Shown here one piece after another: positions 47,803 to 59,359 of a stretch of DNA of 64,000 nt. Within the stretch, counting starts at the first letter, position 1. The number at the start of each line of letters is the position of its first letter. A model generated the notes under the pieces. That model searched no databases and had not been told where the DNA came from. It worked only from the letters and a program-made list of their open reading frames with translations. A program made the translations under genes and the position numbers. Source of the DNA: Sorex araneus (Eukaryota > Chordata > Mammalia > Eulipotyphla > Soricidae); assembly GCF_027595985.1 (NCBI RefSeq), contig NC_073302.1:405846003-405910002 (forward strand), in the 5' to 3' direction.

Positions 47803-47985
47803 ACGGGGTGGCAGAGTTATGGTACAGTGATACAGCAGTTGCCTTGCACACTACCAATGTAGATTCAATCCCGGCCATTCTATATTGTCCCCAATTCCCA
47901 ACAGTAGTGACCCCTGGGTAGAGAGACAGGACTGTACATTGCACAGCTACATGTGGCCTCAAATTCAAACCAAGACAAAACAAAA
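47803..47985 (+). mobile_element. SOR-type SINE, diverged
   Basis: ggggtggcagagttatggta ... gattcaatcccggccattct ... ctacatgtggcctcaaattc. Confidence 0.78.
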
Positions 47986-48097
47986 AGAATAGTAAAGAGA
48001 TTATAGCTGCATTTGAGCCCCACTTCTTCCCTTGGTCCCCCAGTTTGGTGTAAATTTTCCTAACAATTTGCTAGATACAACATGGGCAGTTGAAAAC

Positions 48098-49450
48098 ATG
48101 GTCAAGAGAGACTTATCCATGAAGGAACCGGCAGAGGAACTCAGGTATGAGGGAACCGTGGCTGAGATCTCCAAGCCTGCTCAGATCAGGACTGGGCCTC
48201 CTCCAACCAGCTTCCCAGTTTTTCAGTCGCTTGGCAGTCACAACCACAAACTGCCCCTGGCGCCATGTAATCTCATCAATGGCCAAGATCCAGAGACTAT
48301 AAAGTAAAGCTCCTGGAAGAGATCGATGCAGTATTTCCTGGAACGCATGGCTGCATTCACGGCCACATGATGTTTTAGCCCACTGATGTACCTTAAGTAG
48401 CACACATTTGTTTGATTTTAACATACTTGCCTAAATGTCTCACCATTCTCTAAGGAAGTGATCATCGACATAAAGGAAGTGATATATTGACATAAAGAGG
48501 GGTTCGGCAGGATGATACCATTTCACCAAAACACTTCAGTGCCACCCTCGAGAACATCATGCGATGACTGGAATGGGAAGGAATGGGAGTGAAGATAGAC
48601 GGTCGGCAACTACACCACCTCCACTTCGCTGATGACATTGTTCTAATAACACCAAATATTAGCCAAGCAGCACAAATGCTAGCCGACTTCGACCTTGAGT
48701 GTGGAAAGGTCAGACTAGAGCTGAATCACACCAAGAAAATATTGGTGAAAAACAAACTAGCCCCTGATGTTCCATTTTCTCTCAACAGAATGAACATCTC
48801 CGAATGCAACAGTTGTGTGTACCTGGGTTGAGAACTCAACATAAGGAATGACTTGGCACCAGAACTGTGCAGGAGGAAGAGAGCAGGGTGGAACGCCTTC
48901 CAGAGCATTGAAGAAGTGGTTAAGAGGACGAAGAACCTCTGGCTCGAGGCACATCTTTTTGACTCCACCGTTCTTCCTGCACTAACATATGCCTCAGAGA
49001 CCTGGGCCCTATGAAAACAGGATGAGAACATTGTTTGGGTATCCAAAGAGGAATCGAAAGAGCTATGCTTGGAATATCACGTTTCACTCAAGTGAGAGAA
49101 AATCTGGAGTTCCCACCTCCGTCGACGATCGAGAATCAGGGACACTGTTTCATTTTCCAAGGCATCAAATATCAGATGGGCCAGACACATAAGTGTATTT
49201 GGACACGACTGATGGACTAGAGCCGTTACTGACTGGATTCCATGGGATGTCAAAAGAATGCCTGGATATCCACCTATGATATGGTCAGACATCTTTGTCA
49301 AGACCCTGAACAAACAGTTTGAGGCTCTTCATGTTTCTGGAGTGAGCAGATATCATTGGGTTGCACTAGCATGCAACAGGGATGAATGGAGACATTACTG
49401 GCGCCTGCTCAAGCAACTCAAAGATCAATGGGATATAAGTGATATAAGTG
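48098..49450 (+). mobile_element. RTE LINE relic lacking most of its ORF
   Basis: 48,098-48,345 matches the RTE leader (catgaaggaaccggcagagg, atccagagactataaag). After about 90 bp of other sequence, 48,437-49,450 is the 3' half of the RTE frame: GVKIDGRQLHHLHFADDIVL (active-site FADD at 48,625-48,636), then the C-terminal region with ARDRDEW-like and YWR-like sequence, and the gatataagtgatataagt repeat tail. RTE encodes one protein with APE endonuclease and reverse transcriptase. Here the endonuclease and first RT motifs are gone, stops interrupt the rest, and the ends may be two independent copies. Confidence 0.88.
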
Positions 49451-49837
49451 CCTGTATTCTCTTATATATGGGCTTAAATGTCTCCAGAATGGAATGCAGC
49501 AAACTTCACACACTTCCCTCTTATTGTGGTGGGAAGATGCTCTCTGTGGGGTGAGTTTTTTAATATTACCTTTAATGAACTACTTTATGAAAATAAAATG
49601 TATAAAAATAACAAAAAAACCATGGTCAAGACATTCTGCTCATGAATCAAATCTCTCTTATTCACTGTTTTGGTCAATTAAATTTTGTTAAATACAGTCA
49701 CACTCATTTCAATTTTCTGTCTGCCTAATCAAGGCAGAGCTGAGGAGTGGCCATGGAAGCTGGATGTCCTACAAACCCAACAATAGTAACCCCCTGCCTT
49801 TTTACAAAAGAAGTTTATTAATTCCTGTTGCACAGTT
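49451..49837. other. No gene or clear repeat
   Basis: Unique AT-rich interval between the RTE relic and the next L1. Confidence 0.5.
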
Positions 49838-50862
49838 GAAATTCAAATGGCCAAAAGGCACATAAAAATGCTCCTCATCACTAATAATCAAATTAAGGGA
49901 GATTCAAATCAAAACAACAATGAGATATCATCTCATGCCACAGAGACTCGCACACATACAAATGAACTGGAATAACCAGTGCTGGCACGAATGTGGGGAG
50001 AAAGAGACCCTCTTTCATTGCTGGTGGGAATTCTAACTGGTCCAGCCTTTTTAAAAAATAATACGGACATTCCTCAACAAACTAGAAATTGAGCTTCCAA
50101 GTTAACTCAGCAATATCACTTCTGGGATCATAACCTGGCGGTCCAAAGACACACAGCAGAAACACCATCTGCACTCTTATGTTCATTGCAGCACTATTCA
50201 CAATAGCCAGAAGCTGGAAACCTGAATGCCCAAGAACAGACGTAGGATAAAGAAACCATGGTACATCTACAAAAAGGTATACTATACAGTTGTTAGGAAA
50301 AGTGAGGTCATGAAATTTGCCTATAAATGGATGAACTTGGAGAGTATAATGCTGAATGAAATGAGTCAGAAGGAAGGAGAGAGAAAAAGAATGACTGCAT
50401 TTATTTGTAGGACATAATGAAAACCTGTATGGCACTAATACCAATGCCAGGGAAAATGGACCAGGAGGACTGGCCAATGGTTGGTCAATGGTGTGGGAGA
50501 GAGATGGTAGTTAAGATAGAGGCAGGATCCATTATGACAATACTAGTTAGAAATGATCACTCTGGACAAGAACTAAGTCTTGAAAGCAGATAAAGGGATA
50601 TACATGATAACCTTTCAGCATCTGTATCACAAACCATAATGCCTAAAATGAGAAAGAGAAAGAGAGTGAGATAAGAGGTGCCAGCCATAGAGGCAAGCTG
50701 GGGTTGGGTATGGCTTGAAGGGATGGGAGGAAAATGGTGGACACTGGTTCTGGGAAATTACACTGGTGGAACGATGGGTGTTGCAACATCATATGACTGA
50801 AACACAATCATGAACACTTTTGTAATGATCTATCTCACAATGATTCAATAAATAAACAAATA
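49838..50862 (+). mobile_element. 5'-truncated L1 (ORF2 end and 3' UTR)
   Basis: caaatggccaaaaggcacat ... gagatatcatctcatgccac ... ttcattgcagcactattcac ... GA-rich tract ... ctcacaatgattcaataaat. Decayed frame. Confidence 0.93.
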
Positions 50863-50873
50863 AAGAGTGGGTA

Positions 50874-51047
50874 TTTGGAATTAGAGAGATAGTATAGTAG
50901 GACGAGCACTTGCCTTGTACATGACAGACCAGGGCTTGATCCCCAGCATCTCATAAGGTCCCTCAAGCATCACTTGGAGTAACCCTGAGTGCAGAGCCAA
51001 GAGTTAGCCTTAGCATGACCATGTGAACCCATCGACCAAAAAAAAAA
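50874..51047 (+). mobile_element. SOR-type SINE
   Basis: gaattagagagatagtatag ... ggcttgatccccagcatctc ... catgtgaacccatcgacc and A-tail. Placed directly after the L1 tail. Confidence 0.87.
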
Positions 51048-51106
51048 GAAAGAATGAAAATTAAAAGTAATTGCTTGTTTTTTTCAAGGAAGCAGATTTA
51101 TTTGGT

Positions 51107-51395
51107 TCAGAGCTGGAGAGATAGTGCAGGAGGTAAGGTGCTTGGTTTGTATGTGGTTGACGGCTTTTCAATAGACGTGGCATGGACAAGATTTATGAAG
51201 GCCAAGTGGAAGTCGCTGGAGATGAATATGATGTGGAAAGCATTGATGGAGAACCAGGTGCTTAACCTTACTTGATCACCTGTACAATACATGGTCTCCT
51301 GAGCACCACTAGGAGTGACTCCAGAGCACAGAACCAGGAGAAATCCTTGAGCACAGCCAGGTGTGTCCCACCCCCCTATCTCCAAAGAATAAAAT
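51107..51395 (+). mobile_element. SOR-type SINE interrupted by an RPL5 fragment
   Basis: Head gagctggagagatagtgcag ... gtatgtggttga to 51,160. The body resumes at about 51,270 with cttgatcacctgtacaatac, atggtctcctgagcaccact and ends gccaggtgtgtcccaccccc. Both halves are in one orientation and in order, so one SINE was interrupted. Confidence 0.82.
51161..51270 (+). pseudogene. RPL5 (60S ribosomal protein L5) mRNA fragment inside a SINE
   Basis: About 110 bp translate, in one frame, as [19 protein letters not shown] then [14 protein letters not shown], which matches the RPL5 segment [17 protein letters not shown] ... DEYNVESIDGQPGAF with only a few substitutions. RPL5 is the 5S-rRNA-binding protein of the large ribosomal subunit. 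The fragment starts and ends in mid-gene, has no A-tail and no obvious target duplication of its own, and crosses positions that are exons in the genes I know, so it is RNA-derived. It is too short to encode anything useful. Confidence 0.88.
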
Positions 51396-51399
51396 ATCG

Positions 51400-51990
51400 A
51401 AAAGGGCATTTTATAAAATAATTGAAACTTTCCAATTATTAGGTTATTTCCTTGCACTTTATTCCAGCACAGTGTTAAAGAATGTGTGTTAGAATGCTTC
51501 TGCTTTTGAAAAAACAAGCACATTTTTGGTTTTTTTTTTTATGAAGCTAGAATAATTAATTTGCATCTCTGAGAATCTAACAGAGCAGATGTATCTGATC
51601 CTGAGAAAAAGTTTAGAAGCAGGGGTTAAATCTCTAAGAAACTGAATGTCCTTCACATTCCTTATTAGCCATCTCTGCTACTCTTTGTATATCCAATTTA
51701 TTTTATCTCAGTTTTTAATGACTTTTTAGTTAAGCAGTCATAGTTTTAAGACTCATTGCTCTTCAAGACATAAAAACAAAAAGCAATTTCTGTCTTACCA
51801 TTCTTATCGTTTTGTTTGCCAAAAGCAACCAAATACACTGCCAGCATTTCTTGTTTCTAAATAATATACTGTTACTTCTTTTTTATTCAGTTTTAATATT
51901 ATTTATGTATTTTGTACTATAATTTTGTAATATAAATTACGAGGATTCTTCTTTATCTCCTTACATATTTATATCACATATTTCTGCTAT
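51400..51990. other. No gene or clear repeat
   Basis: Unique AT-rich sequence. Confidence 0.5.
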
Positions 51991-51992
51991 CT

Positions 51993-54900
51993 TGCTACGG
52001 CAGAGCCTGGTAAGCTACCCATGTCATATTTGATATGCCAAAAACAGTAACAACAATGGGCATCATTTGCCTGATACTGAAAGAGCTCCTAGTACAGCAG
52101 TGTTAAGAAGGATGAACAAGGGCTGGAGTGATAGCACAGCGGGTAGGGTGTCTGCCTTGTACAAGGCAAACCTAGATTTGACTCTCAGCATCCCATATGG
52201 TCCCCCAGCACCGCCAGGAGTAATTCCTGAGTGTAGAGCCAGGAGTAACCCCGGTGTATGGCTGGGTGTGACACGAAAAGCAAAAAAAAAAAAAAAAAAA
52301 AAAGAAGGATGTACAAAGAGAGGCTGATAAAATCTCAGGGATGAACTAGACTGCCCAAACGAAGAAGGACTAAAATGACTGTCTGTACTTACAATGCACA
52401 TACGCAGGCATCCAAAACATCCATCAAGGACCTGATGATGCAAGTGCAGAAGATCAAGTACGACATCATTGGTCTGACCTAAACGAGAAGGCATTGGTCA
52501 CATCATGCCATTTTCGATACTGGAGAAGAACTCTTCCTCAGAACATGTGATAACAGAGTCTTTGGTGGCATCAGTGTCCTTGTCAAAACAAAGTTGGCCA
52601 TGAGCATTGATTCATTCGAATGCCTAACAACCTGAATCAGATGATTACACTTGAATAGATGTGGCTTACTGACCGCAGTTTCTATCTTTGACATCTACAC
52701 ACCAACATCCAACTACGATGAAGAAGAAATTGAGAAGTTCTACATGTAGCTGGAGAATTTCTATAAAGAAGACCACACCTTCTACAAGATCACTGTCGGT
52801 GATTTTAATGCCAAGATAGGTCCGAGAAGGTCGCCCAAAGAACTCCACATTGGGATCCATGGCCTAGAATGCAATAAACAGGGTGAGCGACTGTCTGAGT
52901 TCATCATGTCCACCAAGACCATCGATGGTAACTTGCAGTTCCAGAAGGCGTTGGACATGGGAGTCTCCCGGTGGACAGTTCCACAACAAAATTGAACACA
53001 TCATATTCAATTGAAGGTTTTGCCTGACCGATGTCGTTGTTGTCCCAAAATTCCAAACAGGGTAGGAACACTGTCTCCTTCGTGCAAAATTCTACTTCAC
53101 AGAGTGGGGAGAAAAGACTGCAAAGTTTAAGTTTAAGAAGAGAACTCCCAGAATCACCACCAACTGGGAGCTCTTTGGCACTATTGCGGCAACGTGGGAA
53201 GATGCCTTTGTTGACAACATCGACAAGGAATACGATCGACTGGTTCAGCACCTCCATGAGTGCGCGAAGAATGTCATTGGAAACTCTCATTTGCCAACGT
53301 GGTTTGGCACGAGCCTCAGGCAATTACAAGCTAATGTCTGAGCTCGCAAAGCTGTGCAGAGAAGCAATAAAGAAAGACCTCAAAGAGAGTTACAGTAGCA
53401 GTCTTGGCTGATATGGCAGAAGCCAGGAAAAATATTCGCAATGCTCACCTACCCTTCACCAACTACAAGACCAAGACGACTGCTCTTTGACATCTTGATG
53501 AATCTATCACATCTTCCAGAAAGGCAATGGAGAGGATCATTTATGACTTCTACTCGGTTCTCTTCGATAGCCATGTCCAACTGCCCACATACCAAATTCT
53601 GCAGGATGGATATGTCGTTTCCCAACGTCCTCCTTTCTGAAATCTGACATGCCACACAGCACCCAGTTCAGACAAGGTCAGATCCGAACACCTGAAGAAT
53701 CTGATGCCAGTACTCAGCAATACAGTGGCTTGGCTCTTCACATGCTACCCATCCAAATGCAAGGTTCCATCCCATTGGAAAACTAGCAGGACCATTCTGT
53801 TGTACAAGAAGGGAGACATCCACAACATCGACAACTATTGCCCAATCTGCCTGTTGTTCGTTGTTCTACAAGTTGTTCACTCAAGTCATCCTGAATAGAA
53901 TAGGCAGAACACTAAAGGACAACCATGCAAGCAAGCCGGGTTCTGAAAAGGATTCAGCATGATAGACCATATCCATGCAGTGACCAAGCTCACTGAGGTT
54001 TCGTGAGAGTTCAAGATGCCACTTTGTCTAATGTTTATCATCGATTTAAAGAAGGCCTTTGATTTTGTTGAGACTGAAGTGGTCATTGAAGCCCTAGCTA
54101 AACTCAGTATACCATATCCTCAGTGAGCTGCATTACGGATTCACCACCAGGATCTCACCATTCTACAAGGAAGTGATCATTGACATAAAGAGAGGATTTT
54201 TGGCAGGGTGATACCATTTCACCGAAAGAAACTCTTCAGTGCCACCCTTGAGAACATCATGCAATGACTGGGAGGGAAGGAATAGGAGTGAGGATAGACG
54301 GTCGGCAACTATACCACCTCCGCTTTGCTGATGACATCATTCTAATAATACCAAACATTAGCCAAGTGGCACAAATGCTGGCTGACTTCGACCTGGAGTG
54401 TGGAAAGGTCAGACTGCAGCTGAATCTCACCAAGAAAATATTCATAAAAAACGAACTAGTCCCTGATGTTCCATTTGCTCTCAACAGAACGAACATCTCC
54501 GAATGCAGGTTATGTGTACCTGGGTTGAGAACTCAACATGAGGAAAGACTTGGCACCAGAACTGTGCAGGAGGAAGAGAGCAGCGTGGAATGCCTTCAAG
54601 AGTGTCGAAGAAGTAGTTAAGAGAACAAAGAACCTCTGGCTCCAGCACATCTTTTTGACTCCACCGTTCTTCCTGCACTAACATACGCCTCAGAGACCTG
54701 GACCCTACACAAACAGGATGAGAATGCTATTCGGGTATCCCAAAGAGGAATCGAAAGAGCTAGGCTTGGAGTATCACATTTCACTCAAATGAGAGAAGGA
54801 ATCCGGAGTTCCAACCTCCGTTGATGATCAAGAATCAGGGACTCTGTCTTGTTTGCCAAGGCGTCAAAAATCCGATGGGCCGGACACCTAATGTGATTTA

Positions 54901-55150
54901 GAGATGACCACTGGACTAGAGCTGTTACTGACTGGATTCCACAGGACATCAAAAGACCGCATGGCTGCCCACCTACGAGATGGTCAGACTTCTTTGCCAA
55001 AACGTGAATGAACAGTTTGAGGCTGTTTGTGTTCCTGGAGCAAGCAGATACCATTGGGCTACACTATCACGTGACGGGATGAATGGAGATGTAATTGGCG
55101 CCCACTTGAGCAATTCAAAGTCAACGGGATGACAAGCGATATAAGTCAAG
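51993..55150 (+). mobile_element. Near-complete RTE-clade LINE relic
   Basis: Leader from about 51,993 (cagagcctggtaagctaccc), interrupted by a SINE, then an ATG at 52,375 opening MTVCTYNAHTQAS. The APE endonuclease is shown by FYKITVGDFNAKIG near 52.78 kb; a Glu replaces the expected Asp in the later HNxIDHII motif near 53.0 kb. RT motifs: TILLYKKGD then NYCPICLL (53.79-53.86 kb), IDLKKAFDFVETE (54.04-54.08 kb), FADDIILI (54,324-54,347). The C-terminal region ends near 55.10 kb with the RTE 3' end and a short tail. Many frameshifts and stops: inactive. RTE elements are short (about 3.2 kb), single-frame LINEs, as here. Confidence 0.93.
52107..52317 (+). mobile_element. SOR SINE nested in the RTE leader, with TSD
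   Basis: ggctggagtgatagcacagc ... gcatcccatatggtccccca ... gtgtgacacgaaaagc and an A-tail of about 20. gaaggatgaacaa (52,107) and gaaggatgtacaa (52,304) are the target duplication. It postdates the RTE insertion. Confidence 0.96.
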
Positions 55151-55956
55151 TGATTTTTGCTAAGACTGTTTTAGGCATTGTATTGCTATGAATATGCTAC
55201 TATAAAGCAACTTTCTAACTGTTAACACCTTCCAAAATAGAAAAATGTTTGGATAGTTTAGTGACTTTTGAAAATCAGATATTTGGAAGGCACATATTTT
55301 TATCTCATTTTTATTATACTGCAGTACCTTGTATGATGTCAATATATTGGAAGTAATCTTTAAATTTAGGTTTATGTGAAAATGAATCTGGCATTTAAGA
55401 AATTATGGCATGAGGGTGAGGGAAGTCAGAGTTCTGCTCAATTTCCTGACTTATTTAGCAATTTAGCTGTACTGTTATCTGATATTTTTTAAAATAGCAA
55501 GCAGAAAAATTTTTAACCTTTGAACTTCAGGAAAAGTCTTCAGTAATATGATATGAAGTCTCCCAAGAATGTTTCAGAGGTACCTCTGTTTTGATATAGT
55601 TCTGTGGACATAGAAAGGGGTTGCTTATTCACCAAAATGATTCACTTTGAATTTGCACAAAGTTTTGGTAATCATGAAAGTTTAATAAAAAGAGTGAATT
55701 GTTCTTAGAACAATGGTAACTTCTATCATTACTAGATCATTATTTAACATGGTCACAAGGGGTAGAACTGAAAAGTTTTTGTAATCTGTGTGTCTTCAGT
55801 AACATGATGAATATGTGATTCTTGGACTGAAATCTCAAGGTTATCAAATCAAAGTTCATGATCTTGATACTGGGCGTGCTCATTTTAATATTAATTAAAT
55901 TTTGGGTAACTTCAGAACTGAAATTACATTAAGGCACTCTGAGAACAAGGTATGTA
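55151..55956. other. No gene or clear repeat
   Basis: AT-rich, apparently unique. Confidence 0.5.
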
Positions 55957-56225
55957 TTTATAAATAATAGCACTGTAGCACTGTCATCCTGTTGTTCATC
56001 AATTTGTTTGAGCTGGCACCAGTAACGTCTCCATTGTGAGACTTGTTACTGGTTTTGGCATATTGAATATGCCACGGGGAGCTTGTGAGACTCTGCCGTG
56101 TGGGTGATATACTCTCAGTAGCTTGCCAGACTCTTCTAGAGGATGGAGGAGTCAAACCAGGTCGGCTGCATGCAAGGCAAATGCCCTATCTGCTGTGCTA
56201 TTGCTCAGTCCTTTTATAAATAATA
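55957..56225 (-). mobile_element. tRNA/RTE chimeric SINE with 13-bp TSD
   Basis: tttataaataata at 55,957-55,969 and 56,213-56,225 flanks a minus-strand element. It has the SOR-like head (gcaatagcacagcagatagg, B-box region near 56.15 kb), RTE leader segment, aacaagtctcacaatggaga junction, RTE 3' end, and a cagtgctacagtgctatt tail without poly(A). Confidence 0.95.
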
Positions 56226-57675
56226 ATATTAGAAACTGTTCCTCAGAAAATTAAATATCTCAGAATTAGCTTAACTAAGGAAGTAAAGGACCTGTATAAA
56301 GAAAACTACAAAATGGTACTCCAAGAAATAAAACCAGGCACAAGGAAATGAAGACGCATTCCCTGCTTATGATTGGGAGAATTAACATTGCCAAAATGTT
56401 AGTTATATAGATTAATGTGGCCCCTAAAATGATATGCATAAATTTTTTCAAAGAAATAGACCAAAGACTCCTGAAATTTATCTGGAGCAATAAACCTCCA
56501 CAAATAGCTAAAGAATTCCTTGGTAAAAAGAAGATGGGAGACATTACATTCCCCAACTTCAAACTGTACTACAAAGCAGTAGTAATTAAAACAGCATGGT
56601 ACTGGAAAGAAAACAGACATGCAGACCAATGGAATAGAATTGAATATCCTGACACAGACCCTCAAATATATGATCATTTAATCTTTGATAAAGGAGCAAG
56701 AAGTATGAAGTGAAGCAAGGAAAGCCTCTTCAACAAGTGGTGCTATGGAAACTGGGCAGCTGCATGTGAAAAAATGAACTCAGACTTCTAACACCACATG
56801 CAAAACATCAGATCAAAATGGATCAAAGATCTTAACATCAGACCTGAATCCATAAGGCACAAGGAAGGGAACATAGCGAAAACTCTCCATGCCACTGAAA
56901 GTAAAGGCATACCACTGACCAAGCAAGAGGAAGCAAAAAAAAAAAAAGCAAATTGGACTATATGAAACTAAGAAGCTTCTGCACCACAAAAGAAATGGTG
57001 TCTAAGATACAAAGACAGCCCACAAAATGGGAGAATTTATTTACCCAATAACCATCTGGCAAAAGGTTAATATCAAAGTTATATAGGACACTGGTAGAAC
57101 TTTACAAGAAAAAAATCCAACGCCATCAAAAAATGGGGAGAGAAAATAAACAGAAACTTCCTCAAATAAGAAATTCGATGGCCAAAAGGCACATGAAAAA
57201 ATCATAAATCAGGGAGATGCAAATCAAAACAAAGTGAGATATCATCTCATGCCACGAAGACTGGCACACATACAAATGAACAAGAACAACCAGTGCTGGC
57301 ATGGATATGGAAAGAAAGGGACCCTCATTCATTGCTGGTGGGAACTTTTTTGTTCTAGCCTTTTTAAAAAACATTATGGACATTCCTCAAAAAAACTAGA
57401 AATTAGCTCCCATCTGACCCAGCAATATTACTTCTGCGAATGTACCATGGGGACCCAAAGACACACAGCAGAAGCACCACCTGCACTTTTTTGTTCATTG
57501 CAGCACTATTCACAATAGCCAGAATTTGAAAACAGCACGAGTGTTCAAGAACAGATGACTGGATAAAGAAACCATGTTACAACAACACAATAGAATACTA
57601 CACAGACTTAGGAAGAAAGAAGTCATGAAATTTGCTTATAAATGGATGGGCATGGAGAGCATCATGCTGAGTGAA

Positions 57676-57722
<47 letters not shown>

Positions 57723-57955
57723 TAGTATGAGATTAATATCCAAGTCTTGGGTAAACAGGGGCCAGGAGGACTGGTTGGAACCTTGCCAAAAGTGTGTGGG
57801 GAGAAATCAGTTAGAATAGAGAAGGGATGAGCATGACAATAATAGTTGGAAATGATCATTCTAGACAGGACTGAGTGTTGAATGTAGGTAAATGGTAATG
57901 ATGAACTTTCATTATTTGTATTGCAAAATATAAGGACCAAAAGGAAAGAGAGAGC

Positions 57956-57986
<31 letters not shown>

Positions 57987-58166
57987 AGAAAAGTGCAGTC
58001 AGCGAAGGGCAGCAAGGAAATGTGGACCATTGGTAGTGGGAAAAGTACAATGGTGAAGAGACAGGTGTTGGAACATTGTATGACTAAAGTCCAATAATGA
58101 ATAACTTAATAAATGTGTTTATCACTGTTATTCAATTATAGTAATAAAATATATATTTTAAAAAAC
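56226..58166 (+). mobile_element. 5'-truncated L1 LINE, plus strand
   Basis: Begins in ORF2 after the RT domain (ttaaatatctcagaattagc: KYLRIS), and includes an open piece 56,417-56,713 (FLGKKKMGDITFPNFKLYYK). It ends with a GA-rich tract, gggaaaagtacaatggtgaa and an A-rich tail. A gata microsatellite lies at 57,678-57,722. Frameshifted, inactive. Confidence 0.94.
57678..57722 (+). repeat. (GATA)n microsatellite within L1
   Basis: About eleven uninterrupted gata units; likely polymorphic. Confidence 0.97.
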
Positions 58167-58852
58167 AGTTTTTTCTCTCCAGTGATTACAACTTTGTCCT
58201 GATGAATCTAGAGTTTTAAAATTGATTAGCTGTTTTTACTTGTTCATTGACAAAATTTATTAACTGTGTTTATAAAACAAAAGTCCCTTAAGGTCACTGA
58301 ATCCTTCAAAAAATAGTACAGACTCATTGGGGAAATATTCTCCTGTAAATATACCAAGAAGAATAATTAAAAGTTAGAAAAGGTATTACAATATTTCAGA
58401 GGCCTAAAACACAAATGTCATTTCCCTGAAATCTTGATGTATCTTTATAACATAGTAAAGACACTTAGCATTTCATTCCCCAAACTAGAAACTCCAGTGC
58501 AGGGTCCTGTTGATGATTCCATGCCATATTTCTGAAATCAAGATGTCTACAGTGAACTCTGCAGGCTGATGGGAAAAAGCTGTTCTTTAACATACCTCAA
58601 ATTCTAAAGAAAAAATTAAGCCTAAATATCCAAATAAGGTAGTTAGAATTATAGTGAAAAGGAAATTTTCTTATATTGTTTTGTGAATAGTATTGCTTTG
58701 CATTGCTCCTTATATAACTTTCAAAATCCAAATCTGCATTTTGGCACTTATGACATTTATTTGTGGTTCCTTTATAGTTCTCTTTCCTAAACATCTTGAA
58801 GACACAAATCAAATCTAATTTGCTCTGTATTCCCAGATTCTTAACAGAGTAC

Positions 58853-58916
58853 TTGATATTTAGATACTCTGATATTTAGATACCTTGATATTTAGATACC
58901 TTGATATTCAGGTATT
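58853..58916 (+). repeat. 16-bp tandem repeat, four copies
   Basis: ttgatatttagatacc units with starts 16 bases apart; the last copy is diverged. Confidence 0.95.
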
Positions 58917-59322
58917 GCTGAATTAATGAACAAATATATTAATTCTTTAATTATACAATTCATTATAAAGCATCATTGTTATAATTGGGACAATAAACTG
59001 GGCAATCCATATTACTACACATATGTTTAAAACTTGTGTCCTAAGATAATCTAAATGATTGTCTTTTTCCACATTGTCAAATTCATTAGCATTTCTACCA
59101 TCTAGGGAAAATAAATTATTTTCATTTAACATCTTTCAGAGATGTTTATTTGACTGAAGTAAGCCAGAAAAGACTGGAACTTAGGTTTGACATAATGCCC
59201 ATTCTATCCCATGAACTTTGTAGAAGTTCAGTGAAATAAACATAAAAGATATATTCTTAGCCAAGATTTCACTGGTTTTTTAAGTCTTAGGGTGGTAGAC
59301 TTCATTAATGACTGGCAATCTG

Positions 59323-59359
59323 CTTATACTTGGAACTGAGGTCTTGTTCCAAGTATAAG
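59323..59359. repeat. Perfect hairpin, 14-bp arms, 9-nt loop
   Basis: cttatacttggaac and gttccaagtataag are exact reverse complements around tgaggtctt. Confidence 0.96.

Noticed and set aside
48583-48831. Domesticated reverse-transcriptase gene
   Set aside because: The intact FADD stretch is short and flanked by stops and frameshifts, with leader and tail typical of an RTE copy.
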